Assembly (NCBI RefSeq): GCF_005503695.1
Contig: NZ_SCMU01000009.1
Location: forward strand, 1 to 64,000
DNA length: 64,000 nucleotides
DNA from: Sphingopyxis sp. 2PD
GTDB taxonomy: Bacteria > Pseudomonadota > Alphaproteobacteria > Sphingomonadales > Sphingomonadaceae
Direction of reading: 5' to 3'
The translations under genes and the position numbers were made by a program. Shown piece by piece: positions 45,303 to 56,796 of this stretch. The notes below the pieces were generated by a model. It had not been told where the DNA came from. It saw only the letters and a program-made list of their open reading frames with translations, and searched no databases. Every line of letters begins with the position of its first letter. Position 1 is the stretch's first letter.

Positions 45303-46904
45303 ATGGGAGGCCCGCCGAGCGGGGGTTGCAGTTTGTTCCAGCGTCACGAACCCATCGCGGGGATGTCCGGCAATGCCGCCGCCCTCACGATGTCGCAAGC
45401 GATCCCGCTGCGGCGCGCCGACGCCGATTCGGACGCGCTCGGCTGGCGCGACCGGCTGGCACAGCTCGATCTGGTTCCCGATCTTGGCGATAATATCGGT
45501 TCGGCCGAATGGTGGCGCGGGCTCGCGACATTAACCCTGCTGTGCGGTACCGCGATCGCTACCTTCCCCGGAATTCAGCCGCTTAGTATCGGCGGCGCTC
45601 CGGCGCTTGGCACGGCCGATTTCAACGAAGCGCGCGCGCAAATGATCGTGCCGCTGGCGCTTGGTGGCGACACCGGGCGCCATATGGCGGCGACCGATGC
45701 GGTGCGCCCGCTGACCCAGACCCCCGAACGGCCGCAGATCGAACTCACCGCGACGCTTGGCAGCGGCGACAGTTTTGCGCGGGTTCTCGAACGCTCGGGC
45801 GTCGGCAGCGGCGAGGCGCAGGCGCTGGCGAATCAGGTATCGACCGCGGTGCCGCTCGCCGACATCGCACCGGGTACGCGCATCGACCTCATCCTCGGCC
45901 GCCGCGCCGCGCGCACGATGCCGCGCCCGGTCGATGCGCTGGCGATGCGCGTCCGCTTCGACCTGCGCATCGAAATGGAGCGCGAGGGCGACCGACTGGT
46001 GATGCGCCGCATCCCGATCGCGGTCGACACCACCCCGCTCCGCATCCGCGGCCGGGTTGGTGACAGCCTCTATCGCTCGGCGCGCGCCGCCGGGGCGCCG
46101 GCGACAGCGATCCAGTCCTATCTGCGCGTCATCGGGCGCCAGATTTCGGTCGGCAGCGACATTCGCGCCAGCGACGAGTTCGACATCATCGTCGATTACC
46201 GCCGCGCCGAAACCGGCGAGAGCGAAACCGGCAAGCTGCTCTATGCGGGCCTGATCCGCGGCGGCAAACCCAAGCTGTCGATGCTCGAATGGACGGTCGA
46301 CGGTCGCACCCAATGGTATGAGGCGTCGGGGGTCGGCGAACAGCGCGGCGGCATGGCGCGCCCGACCAACGGCCGCATCACCTCGACCTTCGGCATGCGC
46401 CGCCACCCGATTTTGGGTTATCGCCGCATGCACAGCGGCATCGATTTCGGCGGCGGTTATGGCGCGCCAATCTATGCGGTTACCGACGGTGTGGTCACGA
46501 TTGCCGGTCGTCACGGCGGCTACGGCAATTTCGTCAAACTGAACCATGGCAACGGCCTCGGCACCGGCTATGGCCATATGAGCCGCATCGCGGTGCGTCC
46601 CGGCCAGCGCGTCAATCGCGGCCAGGTGATCGGCTATATCGGCTCGACCGGCCTGTCGACCGGCCCGCATCTCCATTACGAACTCTATCGCAACGGCCGC
46701 GCCGTGAACCCGTCGTCGGTAACCTTCGTCACCCGGGCTTTGCTCGAGGGCAAGGCGCTCGCCGATTTCCGCGCCCGCATCCGTCAACTCACCGCCGTCG
46801 CCCCCGGCGCGGCGCTGACCCCGATCGCGGCGAAACAGGTGGAGGGGCCGAAGCTCGGCAGCCTCGCCGATGTCGCGTCGAAACGGGCCGAGGGTGGAAT
46901 TTAG
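45303..46904 (+). CDS. M23-family metallopeptidase (peptidoglycan endopeptidase)
   Basis: A 533-residue membrane-anchored LytM/M23 protein. An N-terminal span is near residues 68-86 (WRGLATLTLLCGTAIATFPG). A LysM/OPA-like segment is followed by an M23 domain with the zinc ligands HSGIDFG (His and Asp) and HLHYE (His). It probably cleaves cross-linking peptides in peptidoglycan during growth or division. The true start is uncertain: 45303 is used, but a TTG at 45333 (FQRHEPIAG) or ATG at 45363 is possible. A GGCGGCC/CCGAAT inverted segment lies just before the start. Confidence 0.9.
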   Translation: MGGPPSGGCSLFQRHEPIAGMSGNAAALTMSQAIPLRRADADSDALGWRDRLAQLDLVPDLGDNIGSAEWWRGLATLTLLCGTAIATFPGIQPLSIGGAPALGTADFNEARAQMIVPLALGGDTGRHMAATDAVRPLTQTPERPQIELTATLGSGDSFARVLERSGVGSGEAQALANQVSTAVPLADIAPGTRIDLILGRRAARTMPRPVDALAMRVRFDLRIEMEREGDRLVMRRIPIAVDTTPLRIRGRVGDSLYRSARAAGAPATAIQSYLRVIGRQISVGSDIRASDEFDIIVDYRRAETGESETGKLLYAGLIRGGKPKLSMLEWTVDGRTQWYEASGVGEQRGGMARPTNGRITSTFGMRRHPILGYRRMHSGIDFGGGYGAPIYAVTDGVVTIAGRHGGYGNFVKLNHGNGLGTGYGHMSRIAVRPGQRVNRGQVIGYIGSTGLSTGPHLHYELYRNGRAVNPSSVTFVTRALLEGKALADFRARIRQLTAVAPGAALTPIAAKQVEGPKLGSLADVASKRAEGGI

Positions 46905-48678
<1,774 letters not shown>

Positions 48679-48682
<4 letters not shown>

Positions 48683-50946
48683 CCCTGTCCGATTCCCTGT
48701 CTCCGCGCCGCTGGCTGTTCGTGCTGACCATCCTGGTCGGCAGCTTCCTGCTGTTTCAGGTCCAGCCGATGGTCGCCCGCATGGTGCTGCCCAAATTGGG
48801 CGGCGCCCCGGCGGTGTGGAACAGCGCGATGCTGGTCTATCAGGCGCTGCTGCTTGGCGGCTATGCCTATGCGCATTGGCTTGGCCGTTTCGACGTGCGG
48901 CGGCAGGCGATCATCCATGTCGCGCTGTTTCTGGTCGCCGCGCTGTGGCTCCCGATCGGCATCGCGCAAATCGCTCCGCCCGGTGCCGGGCAAGAAGCCT
49001 TGTGGGTGCCGCTGCTGCTGCTCGCGTCGATCGGCCCCGTTTTCTTCGTCGTTTCGGCGCAGGCGCCGCTGATGCAGCGCTGGTTCGCCGCCGATGCTCG
49101 CGCGGGCGACCCCTATTATCTCTACGCCGCGTCGAACCTCGGCAGCTTCGCCGGGCTGATCAGCTATCCGGCGCTGGTCGAACCCAGCCTGCCGCTCGCC
49201 GCGCAAAGCTGGGGCTGGACCGCGGGCTATGCGTTGCTCGTGCTGCTGGTCGCGGCCTGTGCCGCCGCGCGCTGGCATGGCCGATCCGCCGATCCGGCCG
49301 TCGATGCCGCCGCCACCGACGAGCCGCGACCGACTTGGCGGCGGCAGCTCCACTGGCTGTTGATTGCGGCGGTGCCGTCGGGGCTGATGCTGTCGACGAC
49401 GACGCACCTCACCACCGACATCGTCGCGATGCCGTTGCTGTGGGTGCTGCCGCTCGGGCTGTACCTGCTCAGCTTCGTCATCGCCTTTTCGACGATGGAC
49501 CGGCTGACCGAGGTGATCACCTTCATCGCGCCCGCGGTGCTGCTCGCGGTTGGCGGGCTGGCGCTGCTGAGTTCGGGCGGCGGGTCGATGATGGTTGCGA
49601 TGGCCAGTCTCGCGATGCTGTTCGTCGTCGCGACGGCGCTGCACGGCTATCTTTATCATTTGCGCCCGGCGCTTCAGCACCTGACCTTATTCTATCTGAT
49701 CATGTCGGCAGGCGGCGTCGTCGGCGGGCTGTTCGCGGCGCTGTTCGCGCCGCTGCTGTTCGATTGGGTTTATGAACATCCGCTGCTCGTGCTGGCGGCG
49801 GCGGCGCTGTTGCCGCTGCCCGCGCTGCTGCCGTGGGACAAATGGCTGCGCCTGTCCGCCAGCCGCGCCACGATCGCGGTTGCGGTGCTGGTCGCGATCG
49901 CGGCGTTCGCAAGCTGGCATATGGTGAGCGAGTGGGGCGGCGTGCTCGAAGGGGCGACCGCTGCCTGGGGGATTGTCATTTTTGTCATCGGGCTCTTGGT
50001 GATCGGGTGGCGCTGGGCGTTCGTGGCGACGCTGGCGCTGTTGATGATCGGGGTCGGTGGCTGGGACACGGTGCAGGAAAGCTTCACCGGCGCGCGCGTG
50101 CGCAGCTATTTCGGCGTTTACACCGTCACCGATTATCCGGCGCAGCAGCAGCGGCGTCTGGCGCATGGCACGACGCTGCATGGGCTCCAGCGCACCGATC
50201 CCGCGCATCGGCGCGAGCCGACGACCTATTATGGGCCGAAGTCGGGGGTCGGGTTGACGCTCACCAAGGCCGAAGCGCTTGCCGGACCGGGGGCGTCGGT
50301 CGGGATCGTCGGGCTGGGCGCGGGGACGCTCGCCTGTTATCGCAAGCCCGGCCAGCAATGGACGATTTTCGAAATCGATCCGGTGATGGTCGATATCGCC
50401 CGCGATCCTGCCAAATTCACCTTCCTGTCCGATTGTGCGGGCGACAGTCCGATCGTCATTGGCGACGCGCGGCTGAAGATCGCCGAACAACCCGCGGGGC
50501 GTTTCGACATTCTGGTCATCGACGCCTTTTCGTCCGACGCGATCCCGCTGCACCTGCTGACGAAAGAAGCGATTGGCATCTACCAGCGCGCGCTGAAACC
50601 CGATGGCATTTTGCTCATCCACATCTCGAACCGCTTCTTCGGGCTCGAACCCGTGCTGGCGGAGGAGGCGCGGGCGCGCGGCTGGTCGAGCGCCATTCGG
50701 CTCGATCCGGGGCCGCCCGAATATGGTATCGACGACCTGACCGGGTCGAACTGGGTTGCGTTGACCGCGACAGCGCCGCGGATGCAGCAACTGACCGGCC
50801 GCCTTCGCCCGCGCGACGCCGCGCGCGAAGACGGCGCCTGGGTGCCGCTGGCGGCGCGTCCTGGCTTCCAGCGCTGGACCGACGATTATGCCTCAACTCT
50901 GCCCGTGCTCATGTGGGGCAGCTTGATCGGAAAGCGTGACGAATGA
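48679..50946 (+). CDS. Fused MFS-like membrane domain / spermidine synthase-like protein
   Basis: A 755-residue protein. The N-terminal about 450 residues hold many membrane spans, opening with QPMVARMVLPKLGGAPAVWN, of the MFS-like part of the fused family. The C-terminal about 250 residues are a Rossmann aminopropyltransferase-like domain (VGIVGLGAGTLACY, then FEIDPVMVDIARD and IDAFSSDAIPLHLLTKEA). It lacks proof of spermidine synthase activity, and no speD is near. It overlaps both neighbours by 4 bases. Confidence 0.9.
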
Positions 50947-51497
50947 CCTATCGCGACGTCAGTATCATCAGCGTCAACGGCAAGACGCCGGCGATCCACC
51001 CCAGCGCCTTCATCGCGCCGGGTTGCCGCATCATCGGCGACGTGACGATCGGCGCGGACGTCAGCATCTGGTATAATTGCGTGCTGCGCGCCGATGTCAG
51101 CCGCATCGTGATCGGCGCCCGCTCGAACATCCAGGACGGCAGCATCGTCCATTGCGACGGCCCGATGCCGCATCGCCCCGAAGGCTTTCCGACGATCATC
51201 GGCGAGGATGTGCTGATCGGCCATCTCGCGATGGTCCATGGCTGCACGCTCGCCGACCGGGCGTTCGTTGGCCTCAAGGCGACGGTGATGAACGGCTGCC
51301 GGATCGGCAGCGATGCGATGCTGGCAGCGGGGGCGCTGCTCACCGAGAATAAGGAAATCCCCGATCGCGAGCTCTGGGCGGGATCGCCCGCGCGCCGGGT
51401 GCGCGAGATCGACGACGCGCAAGCCGCGGGGATGCAGATGGGCGTGGCGCATTATGTGATGAACGGGCGCCTGCACAAGGCAGCGGTTGAGGGCTGA
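50943..51497 (+). CDS. Gamma-carbonic anhydrase family protein
   Basis: A 184-residue left-handed beta-helix protein of the gamma-CA / YrdA type. Hexapeptide-rich segments (FIAPGCRIIGDVTIGADVSIWYNCVLRADVSRIVIG) and the metal-His region SIVHCDG...IIGEDVLIGHLAMVHGCTL are visible, three His residues in all. It may hydrate CO2 or bind a metal without activity. It is the last gene of the hemB run, with a 4-base overlap. Confidence 0.92.
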   Translation: MTYRDVSIISVNGKTPAIHPSAFIAPGCRIIGDVTIGADVSIWYNCVLRADVSRIVIGARSNIQDGSIVHCDGPMPHRPEGFPTIIGEDVLIGHLAMVHGCTLADRAFVGLKATVMNGCRIGSDAMLAAGALLTENKEIPDRELWAGSPARRVREIDDAQAAGMQMGVAHYVMNGRLHKAAVEG

Positions 51498-51513
51498 TTC
51501 CGATGCCCGTCTA

Positions 51514-51602
51514 TAAACCCGTTCGTGTCGAGCGAAGTCGAGACACGTGGCGGTCGTAGGCGGCCTTGGGGTGTCTCGACTTCGCTCGACAAGAACGGAA
51601 TA
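51514..51602. repeat. Inverted repeat, CCCGTTCGTGTCGAGCG family, copy 2
   Basis: The left arm CCCGTTCGTGTCGAGCGAAG and right arm TTCGCTCGACAAGAACGG are inverted, with GAGACACGTG opposed to GTGTCTCGAC. Shorter than copy 1 (13086-13216) because the nested unit is absent. Confidence 0.88.
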
Positions 51603-51603
51603 A

Positions 51604-51640
51604 GAAAAGGGCGCCCCGATCTCTCGGAGCGCCCCCTTTA
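51604..51640. terminator. Bidirectional terminator (carbonic anhydrase / PuuD-like)
   Basis: GAAAAGGGCGCC-CCGA, TCTC loop, TCGGAGCGCCCCCTTTAA. A/T tracts on both sides serve the convergent carbonic anhydrase and PuuD-like genes. Confidence 0.85.
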
Positions 51641-51656
51641 AGCCGTCACTGCCAGC

Positions 51657-52229
51657 TTAGCTGAAGTTCACCATCGCATAGAGCATCGGGATCGACAGCA
51701 AGGTGTTGGTGCGCGAAAAGATCATCGCGGTCTTGGCGGCCTTCGCCTTGGTCGCATCATCCGCCTCGACGATGCCCAGCGCCTTCTTCTGGTTCGGCCA
51801 GATCACGAACCACACGTTGAACGCCATGATCAGACCCAGCCACATGCCGACACCGATCAGCTTGTACGGATCCTGCAGTCCCAGCGCGGGCGCCAGATAC
51901 TGGGCGTGACCGGCGATGGCAATGCCCAGCAGCACGGTGACCAGCGCCGCCCAGCGGAACCAGAACAGCGCGGCGGGCGCGATATGCTTGCCAACCGCGG
52001 GTTTCAGTTCGGCCGGGATTTTCGGCATCGTCGGGATCTGGACGAAGTTGAAATAGTAAAGCAGCCCGATCCACAGCACGCCAAAGAAAGTGTGCAGCCA
52101 GCGCATCACCGCATTGGCAGCGGCCATGCCGTCCTCGAAATTCTGGCCGTTGAGGCCCAGCATCAGCACGATGGCCAGCACCAGCCCGGCGCCGAGTACG
52201 GCGTGCAGATTACCGAAAAACTTGTCCAT
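51657..52229 (-). CDS. PuuD-like urate hydroxylase membrane domain protein
   Basis: A 190-residue membrane protein similar to the N-terminal membrane domain of urate hydroxylase PuuD (DUF989): RWLHTFFGVLWIGLLYYFNFVQIPTM, FWFRWAALVTVLLGIAIAG and MAFNVWFVIWPNQKKALG. The cytochrome c domain of full PuuD is absent. No purine genes are near, so the urate role is uncertain; related proteins are annotated simply as membrane proteins. It is transcribed alone behind a repeat. Confidence 0.8.
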   Translation of the reverse strand: MDKFFGNLHAVLGAGLVLAIVLMLGLNGQNFEDGMAAANAVMRWLHTFFGVLWIGLLYYFNFVQIPTMPKIPAELKPAVGKHIAPAALFWFRWAALVTVLLGIAIAGHAQYLAPALGLQDPYKLIGVGMWLGLIMAFNVWFVIWPNQKKALGIVEADDATKAKAAKTAMIFSRTNTLLSIPMLYAMVNFS

Positions 52230-52376
52230 TATGTTCCCCCTCGCTTTGTGTGCGGCGCGGCGCGACCCCGTGCCCTGCGGGTTCTATGCCAGCGTCGGGA
52301 GTCTTGCTCAAGCGTGGTGAAAAGGGCGTGGGCGCCGGGAGGGACGGGGGTGATGAACGTAGGCCCAAATTATTAC

Positions 52377-52484
52377 TCGTCACCCTGAACTTGTTTCAGG
52401 GTCCAATGGCCTGCCACTTCCTTCGACGCCGCCCCAAATTCCAGCTCACGCCATGGATGCTGAAACAAGTTCAGCATGACGAGG
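52377..52484. repeat. Inverted repeat, CTGAACTTGTTTCAG family, copy 2
   Basis: Arms CGTCACCCTGAACTTGTTTC and GATGCTGAAACAAGTTCAGC are inverted around about 45 bases. Same family as 13952-14059. It sits in the 294-base gap between the PuuD-like start and the yciB stop; nothing else is seen there. Confidence 0.85.
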
Positions 52485-52523
52485 TCTTGAAGTCCGTTTT
52501 TGCCTAAAGCCGAGCTAGCCGAG

Positions 52524-53204
52524 CTATTTCTCGACGGTTGCTTCCTCAGGCACCGACAGCCCGTTCTTCAGCATCACCGGTACCTGCGTCAGCGTGAACA
52601 GGAACGACAATGCCGTAATCCCCCACACCTTGACCGTCAGCCAGGTGTCGAAGCTGAATTCGCCGCGCTGGATCAGGACATACATGACATGATTGGCGAT
52701 ACCGAGCGCGGCAAAGAACAGGCCCCAGTTGCGCGACAGCAGCAGCCAGCCCTTTTCGGTCACCCCCTCCAGCGCCGACTGGAGCAGATATCTCAGCATC
52801 GGTTTCTTGAACCACCACCCGCCGAGCAGCAGCACGGCAAAGGCGCCATAGATGATCGTGGGCTTCATCACGATAAAGCGCTCGTCGTGAAACCAGATGG
52901 TCAGCGCGCCAAAGCCGATCACTAGCACCCCCGACAGCCAGAGCATGGGCGAAATCTTGCCGAGCTTCCACTTCGACACCGCCATCGCGATGACGATCGC
53001 GACCATGAAGGCCACGGTGCCCTTGATCGCCGCCGCGGTCGCAGCAAACGCGCCGTCACCGTCGGACGTGAATTTGAAGGTCAGGAAAAAAACGAGGAGC
53101 GGCCCGAAGTCGATCACGAAATTGAGCCAGCCATGCTTGGCGGGCGGGGTGGCGGGAATGGCTTCCGGGCCGGTCGGCGGCACGTCGATCGGGGAGGCGG
53201 TCAT
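52524..53204 (-). CDS. yciB: Inner membrane-spanning protein YciB / IspZ
   Basis: A 226-residue septation protein A homologue with about five membrane spans. FVIDFGPLLVFFLTFKF is the typical first span, and GWLLLSRNWGLFFAALGIANHVMY is a conserved block near the end. It is linked to septum formation and envelope integrity. An N-terminal Pro-rich extension precedes the family start. Its start overlaps the ftsY stop by 4 bases, so it belongs to the dapF-mtaB-ftsY run. Confidence 0.93.
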   Translation of the reverse strand: MTASPIDVPPTGPEAIPATPPAKHGWLNFVIDFGPLLVFFLTFKFTSDGDGAFAATAAAIKGTVAFMVAIVIAMAVSKWKLGKISPMLWLSGVLVIGFGALTIWFHDERFIVMKPTIIYGAFAVLLLGGWWFKKPMLRYLLQSALEGVTEKGWLLLSRNWGLFFAALGIANHVMYVLIQRGEFSFDTWLTVKVWGITALSFLFTLTQVPVMLKNGLSVPEEATVEK

Positions 53205-54127
53205 CGAATATTTCCTGCAATAATGGCGGCGATCTCGTCGGCATCGAACGGGCGAAGATCGTCGATGGTTTCACCGATGCCGATCGCGTGGATCGGAAGC
53301 CCGTGGCGTTCGGCCGCCGACACCAGCACGCCGCCGCGCGCGGTGCCGTCGAGCTTGGTCATCACCAGCCCGGTGACCCCGGCCACTTCGCGGAACACGT
53401 CGATCTGCGACAGCGCATTCTGCCCCGTCGTCGCGTCGAGCACGAGCACGACATCGTGCGGCGCGGCGGGATTGAGGCGGCCGAGCACGCGCTTGATCTT
53501 GGCGAGCTCGTCCATCAGTTCGCGCTTGTTCTGCAATCGCCCGGCGGTGTCGACGATCAGCACGTCGATGCCCGTCGCGGTCGCCTGCTTCACCGCGTCG
53601 AACACGATGCCGGCGCTGTCGCCGCCCTCCGGCCCCGCCATGATCGGCACGCCCAGCCGTTCGGCCCACACCTTCAATTGCCCGATCGCGGCGGCGCGGA
53701 AGGTGTCGCCCGCGACCAGCATCACGCCATAATCCTGTTCCTGGAACAGGTGCGCGAGCTTGGCGATCGTCGTCGTCTTGCCCGATCCGTTGACCCCGAT
53801 CACCAAAATGACCTGCGGGCGGGGGAAGGCGTCGATGTCGAGCGGTTCGGCGACGGGGCGCAGCACCGCGGCAATTTCCTCGGCGACGATCTGGCGGAGG
53901 TCCTCGGTGCCGTTCGCCGCGACGTCGCGCCGCTCGGCAAGACGGTCGCGGATGCGCGCGGCCATCGCGGGGCCGAGGTCGGCGGTGATCAACGCCTCCT
54001 CGATCCGGTCGAGGTCCTCCTCGTCGAGCCGTGCCTTGCCGGTCAGCCCGGCGAGATTTTCTCCGAGCCGTTCGGAAGTTCGGCGAAAGCCGCCGAGCAG
54101 CCTTTCGCTCCAGCTTTGGCCGATCAT
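53201..54127 (-). CDS. ftsY: Signal recognition particle receptor FtsY
   Basis: A 308-residue SRP GTPase receptor. The NG domain has GVNGSGKTTTIAKLA (G1), DTFRAAAIGQL, DTAGRLQNKRELMDEL (G3) and TKLDGTARGG (G4-like), with a short N-terminal segment and no acidic A domain. It docks SRP-ribosome complexes at the membrane, partnering Ffh (58690-60147 in this window). Overlaps mtaB and yciB by 4 bases each. Confidence 0.98.
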   Translation of the reverse strand: MIGQSWSERLLGGFRRTSERLGENLAGLTGKARLDEEDLDRIEEALITADLGPAMAARIRDRLAERRDVAANGTEDLRQIVAEEIAAVLRPVAEPLDIDAFPRPQVILVIGVNGSGKTTTIAKLAHLFQEQDYGVMLVAGDTFRAAAIGQLKVWAERLGVPIMAGPEGGDSAGIVFDAVKQATATGIDVLIVDTAGRLQNKRELMDELAKIKRVLGRLNPAAPHDVVLVLDATTGQNALSQIDVFREVAGVTGLVMTKLDGTARGGVLVSAAERHGLPIHAIGIGETIDDLRPFDADEIAAIIAGNIR

Positions 54128-55457
54128 GCGGCGATGTCCTTTTTCTCGATAGGGGTTGCGACCATGCGGTCGCCGTCGCGCGCCGCCAGGCGCACGTCAA
54201 GGATCGTGCCGGGCGCGGCGGGCGCGGTCAGCGTCAGCGCGGCGAAATTTTCGGCGTGACCGCTCAGTCCGTCGCGCTCGACGAGCATCGATGCGGCGCG
54301 GCCAATCTGCGCGTCGAGCCAGCCGTGCCGCCGCTGCGCATTGGCCTCGCGCAGCGTCGCCGCGCGTTCGCGCGCGATGGCGCGGCCGACCTGCGGCATC
54401 CGCGCGGCGGGCGTCCCGGCGCGCGGGCTGTAGGGAAAAATATGGCCAAAGACGATGTCGCAATCGTCGATCAGCGCCAGCGAATTGGCGAACATCGCAT
54501 CATCCTCAGTCGGGAATCCCGCAATCAGGTCCGCGCCGATGACGATCTGGGCGCGTGCGGCCTTCAGCCGTTCGGTCAGGCGCACCGCGTCGGCACGGCG
54601 ATGGCGGCGCTTCATGCGCGTCAGCACCATATCGTCGCCCGCCTGCAGCGACAGATGGACGTGCGGCATCACGCGCTTTTCCTGCGTCAGCAGCGCGAAC
54701 AGCGCATCGTCGATGCGATCGGGATCGAGCGACGAAAGACGCAGCCGCTCGATCGGCAGCGTCAACAATGCTTCGACCAGCGCGGCCAATGTCGTGCCGC
54801 TGTCGTCGCCATAGCTCGCCAGATCGACCCCGGTGAGGATGATCTCGCGCTGACCGCGGTCCAGCGCGGTGCGGGCCGAATCCAGAACCGCATCGACGGT
54901 CGCCGACCGCGCGGTCCCGCGCGCCAGCACCGTCGCGCAAAAGGTGCAGCTGTGTGAACAGCCGGTCTGCACGCCTAGGAACGCGCGCGCGTGGTCGGCG
55001 CCGGACAGGGCGGGGGCATAAGGCAAACTGCGCCCCTGCGAAGGCAGGGGCCCATCACCTACGCTCTCGTCTTGCCGTCGCCCTTCGTTTGCTGACGCGA
55101 TGGCAGAAGATGGACCCCCGCCTTCGCGGGGGAACGGGGGAGAATTGGGAAGATAGCTCTCCGCCAAACCCTTGGCGTCATTCCGCACCACCCGCGCGCC
55201 CATGTCCGCAAAGCGCGCAGCCTCCAGCTCCGCCGCGCACCCGGTCACCACCACCTCGGCGCCCGGTCGCTCGCGCAGCGCGCGGCGCACCGCCTGCCGC
55301 GCTTGCCGCACCGCTTCGTCGGTCACCGCACAGCTGTTGAAGACGATCGTGTCGGTTGCACCAGCGGCACCGACCGCTGCCCGGATCGCCTCGCCCTCGG
55401 CAATATTCAGCCGACAACCGAAATTGACGACCTCGTGGCGGTCGACGACTGCTGCGC

Positions 55458-55461
<4 letters not shown>
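54124..55461 (-). CDS. mtaB: tRNA t6A37 methylthiotransferase MtaB, with in-frame repeat
   Basis: A 445-residue MtaB-type radical-SAM methylthiotransferase. The N-terminal MTTase domain starts HEVVNFGCRLNIAEGEAI and has further Cys43 and Cys75. The radical-SAM cluster is CSHSCTFC (Cys168, Cys172, Cys175), followed by a TRAM-like end. It adds a methylthio group to t6A37 of tRNA. Residues about 105-147 (FPREGGG...PSQGRS) are encoded by a palindromic repeat (55030-55136) and are not expected in the family. The overlap with dapF is 4 bases. Confidence 0.92.
55030..55136. repeat. GCGAAGGC palindromic repeat inside mtaB
   Basis: Inverted arms CGCCCCTGCGAAGGCAGGGGC and TGGACCCCCGCCTTCGCGGGGG, of the same family as the intergenic repeats at 6100-6191, 26092-26171 and 35281-35357. 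About 107 bases are read in frame within mtaB, between its MTTase and radical-SAM domains. Confidence 0.9.
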
Positions 55462-56264
<803 letters not shown>

Positions 56265-56333
56265 GATCGCGCATGTAAGGGGGCGGGGCAGGGAAGTCTA
56301 GCGATGCGGGTCAGGGCGCGACCGTGGCTTCCG

Positions 56334-56791
56334 CTCTCTCCCCTCCCTGGAAGGGAGGGGCTGGGGTGGGTGCCGCCGAGGCACTCGGCGGCGCGGCCTA
56401 GGACAAACTCCGCCGCACCGATCGGGTTGGCAATGACGTCAGAATTCCAGAGACGGACCACCTGCCAGCCAATACTTTCGAGATACTCGGTGCGGTCTTC
56501 ATCATAGGGTTGCCGGTCTAGATGATGGCTCCCGTCGAGTTCGATTGCGAGCTTGGCCTCGCGGCAAGCTAGGTCGACAATATAGTGGCCCACGACAAGT
56601 TGCCGGGTGAACGGTGGTCGATAACGTGACAACAGTCGCCATAGCTTGCGTTCTGCAGGGGTCGAATCGCGCCGCAATTGCCTCGCGCGTTCGGTCATGA
56701 AGGGTGGGATGCGGTGCATTAGCCGAACGTAGAACGGCGAGCTGCGCTCGCCAACCCACCCCCGACCCCTCCCTGAAGGGGAGGGGAGAAG
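56334..56791. mobile_element. Inverted-repeat cassette carrying DUF559
   Basis: Left arm 56334-56370 (CTCTCCCCTCCCTGG, AAGGGAGGGG, CTGGGGTGGGT) and right arm 56751-56791 (ACCCACCCCCGACCCC, TCCCTGAAGGGGAGGGG) are inverted. The DUF559 gene is the cargo. The right arm abuts the GGDEF-EAL stop (56797), and the left arm is 70 bases from the dapF start. An apparently cargo-free pair is at 55-172. No transposase or target-site duplication was seen. Confidence 0.6.
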
Positions 56792-56796
56792 AAGCA

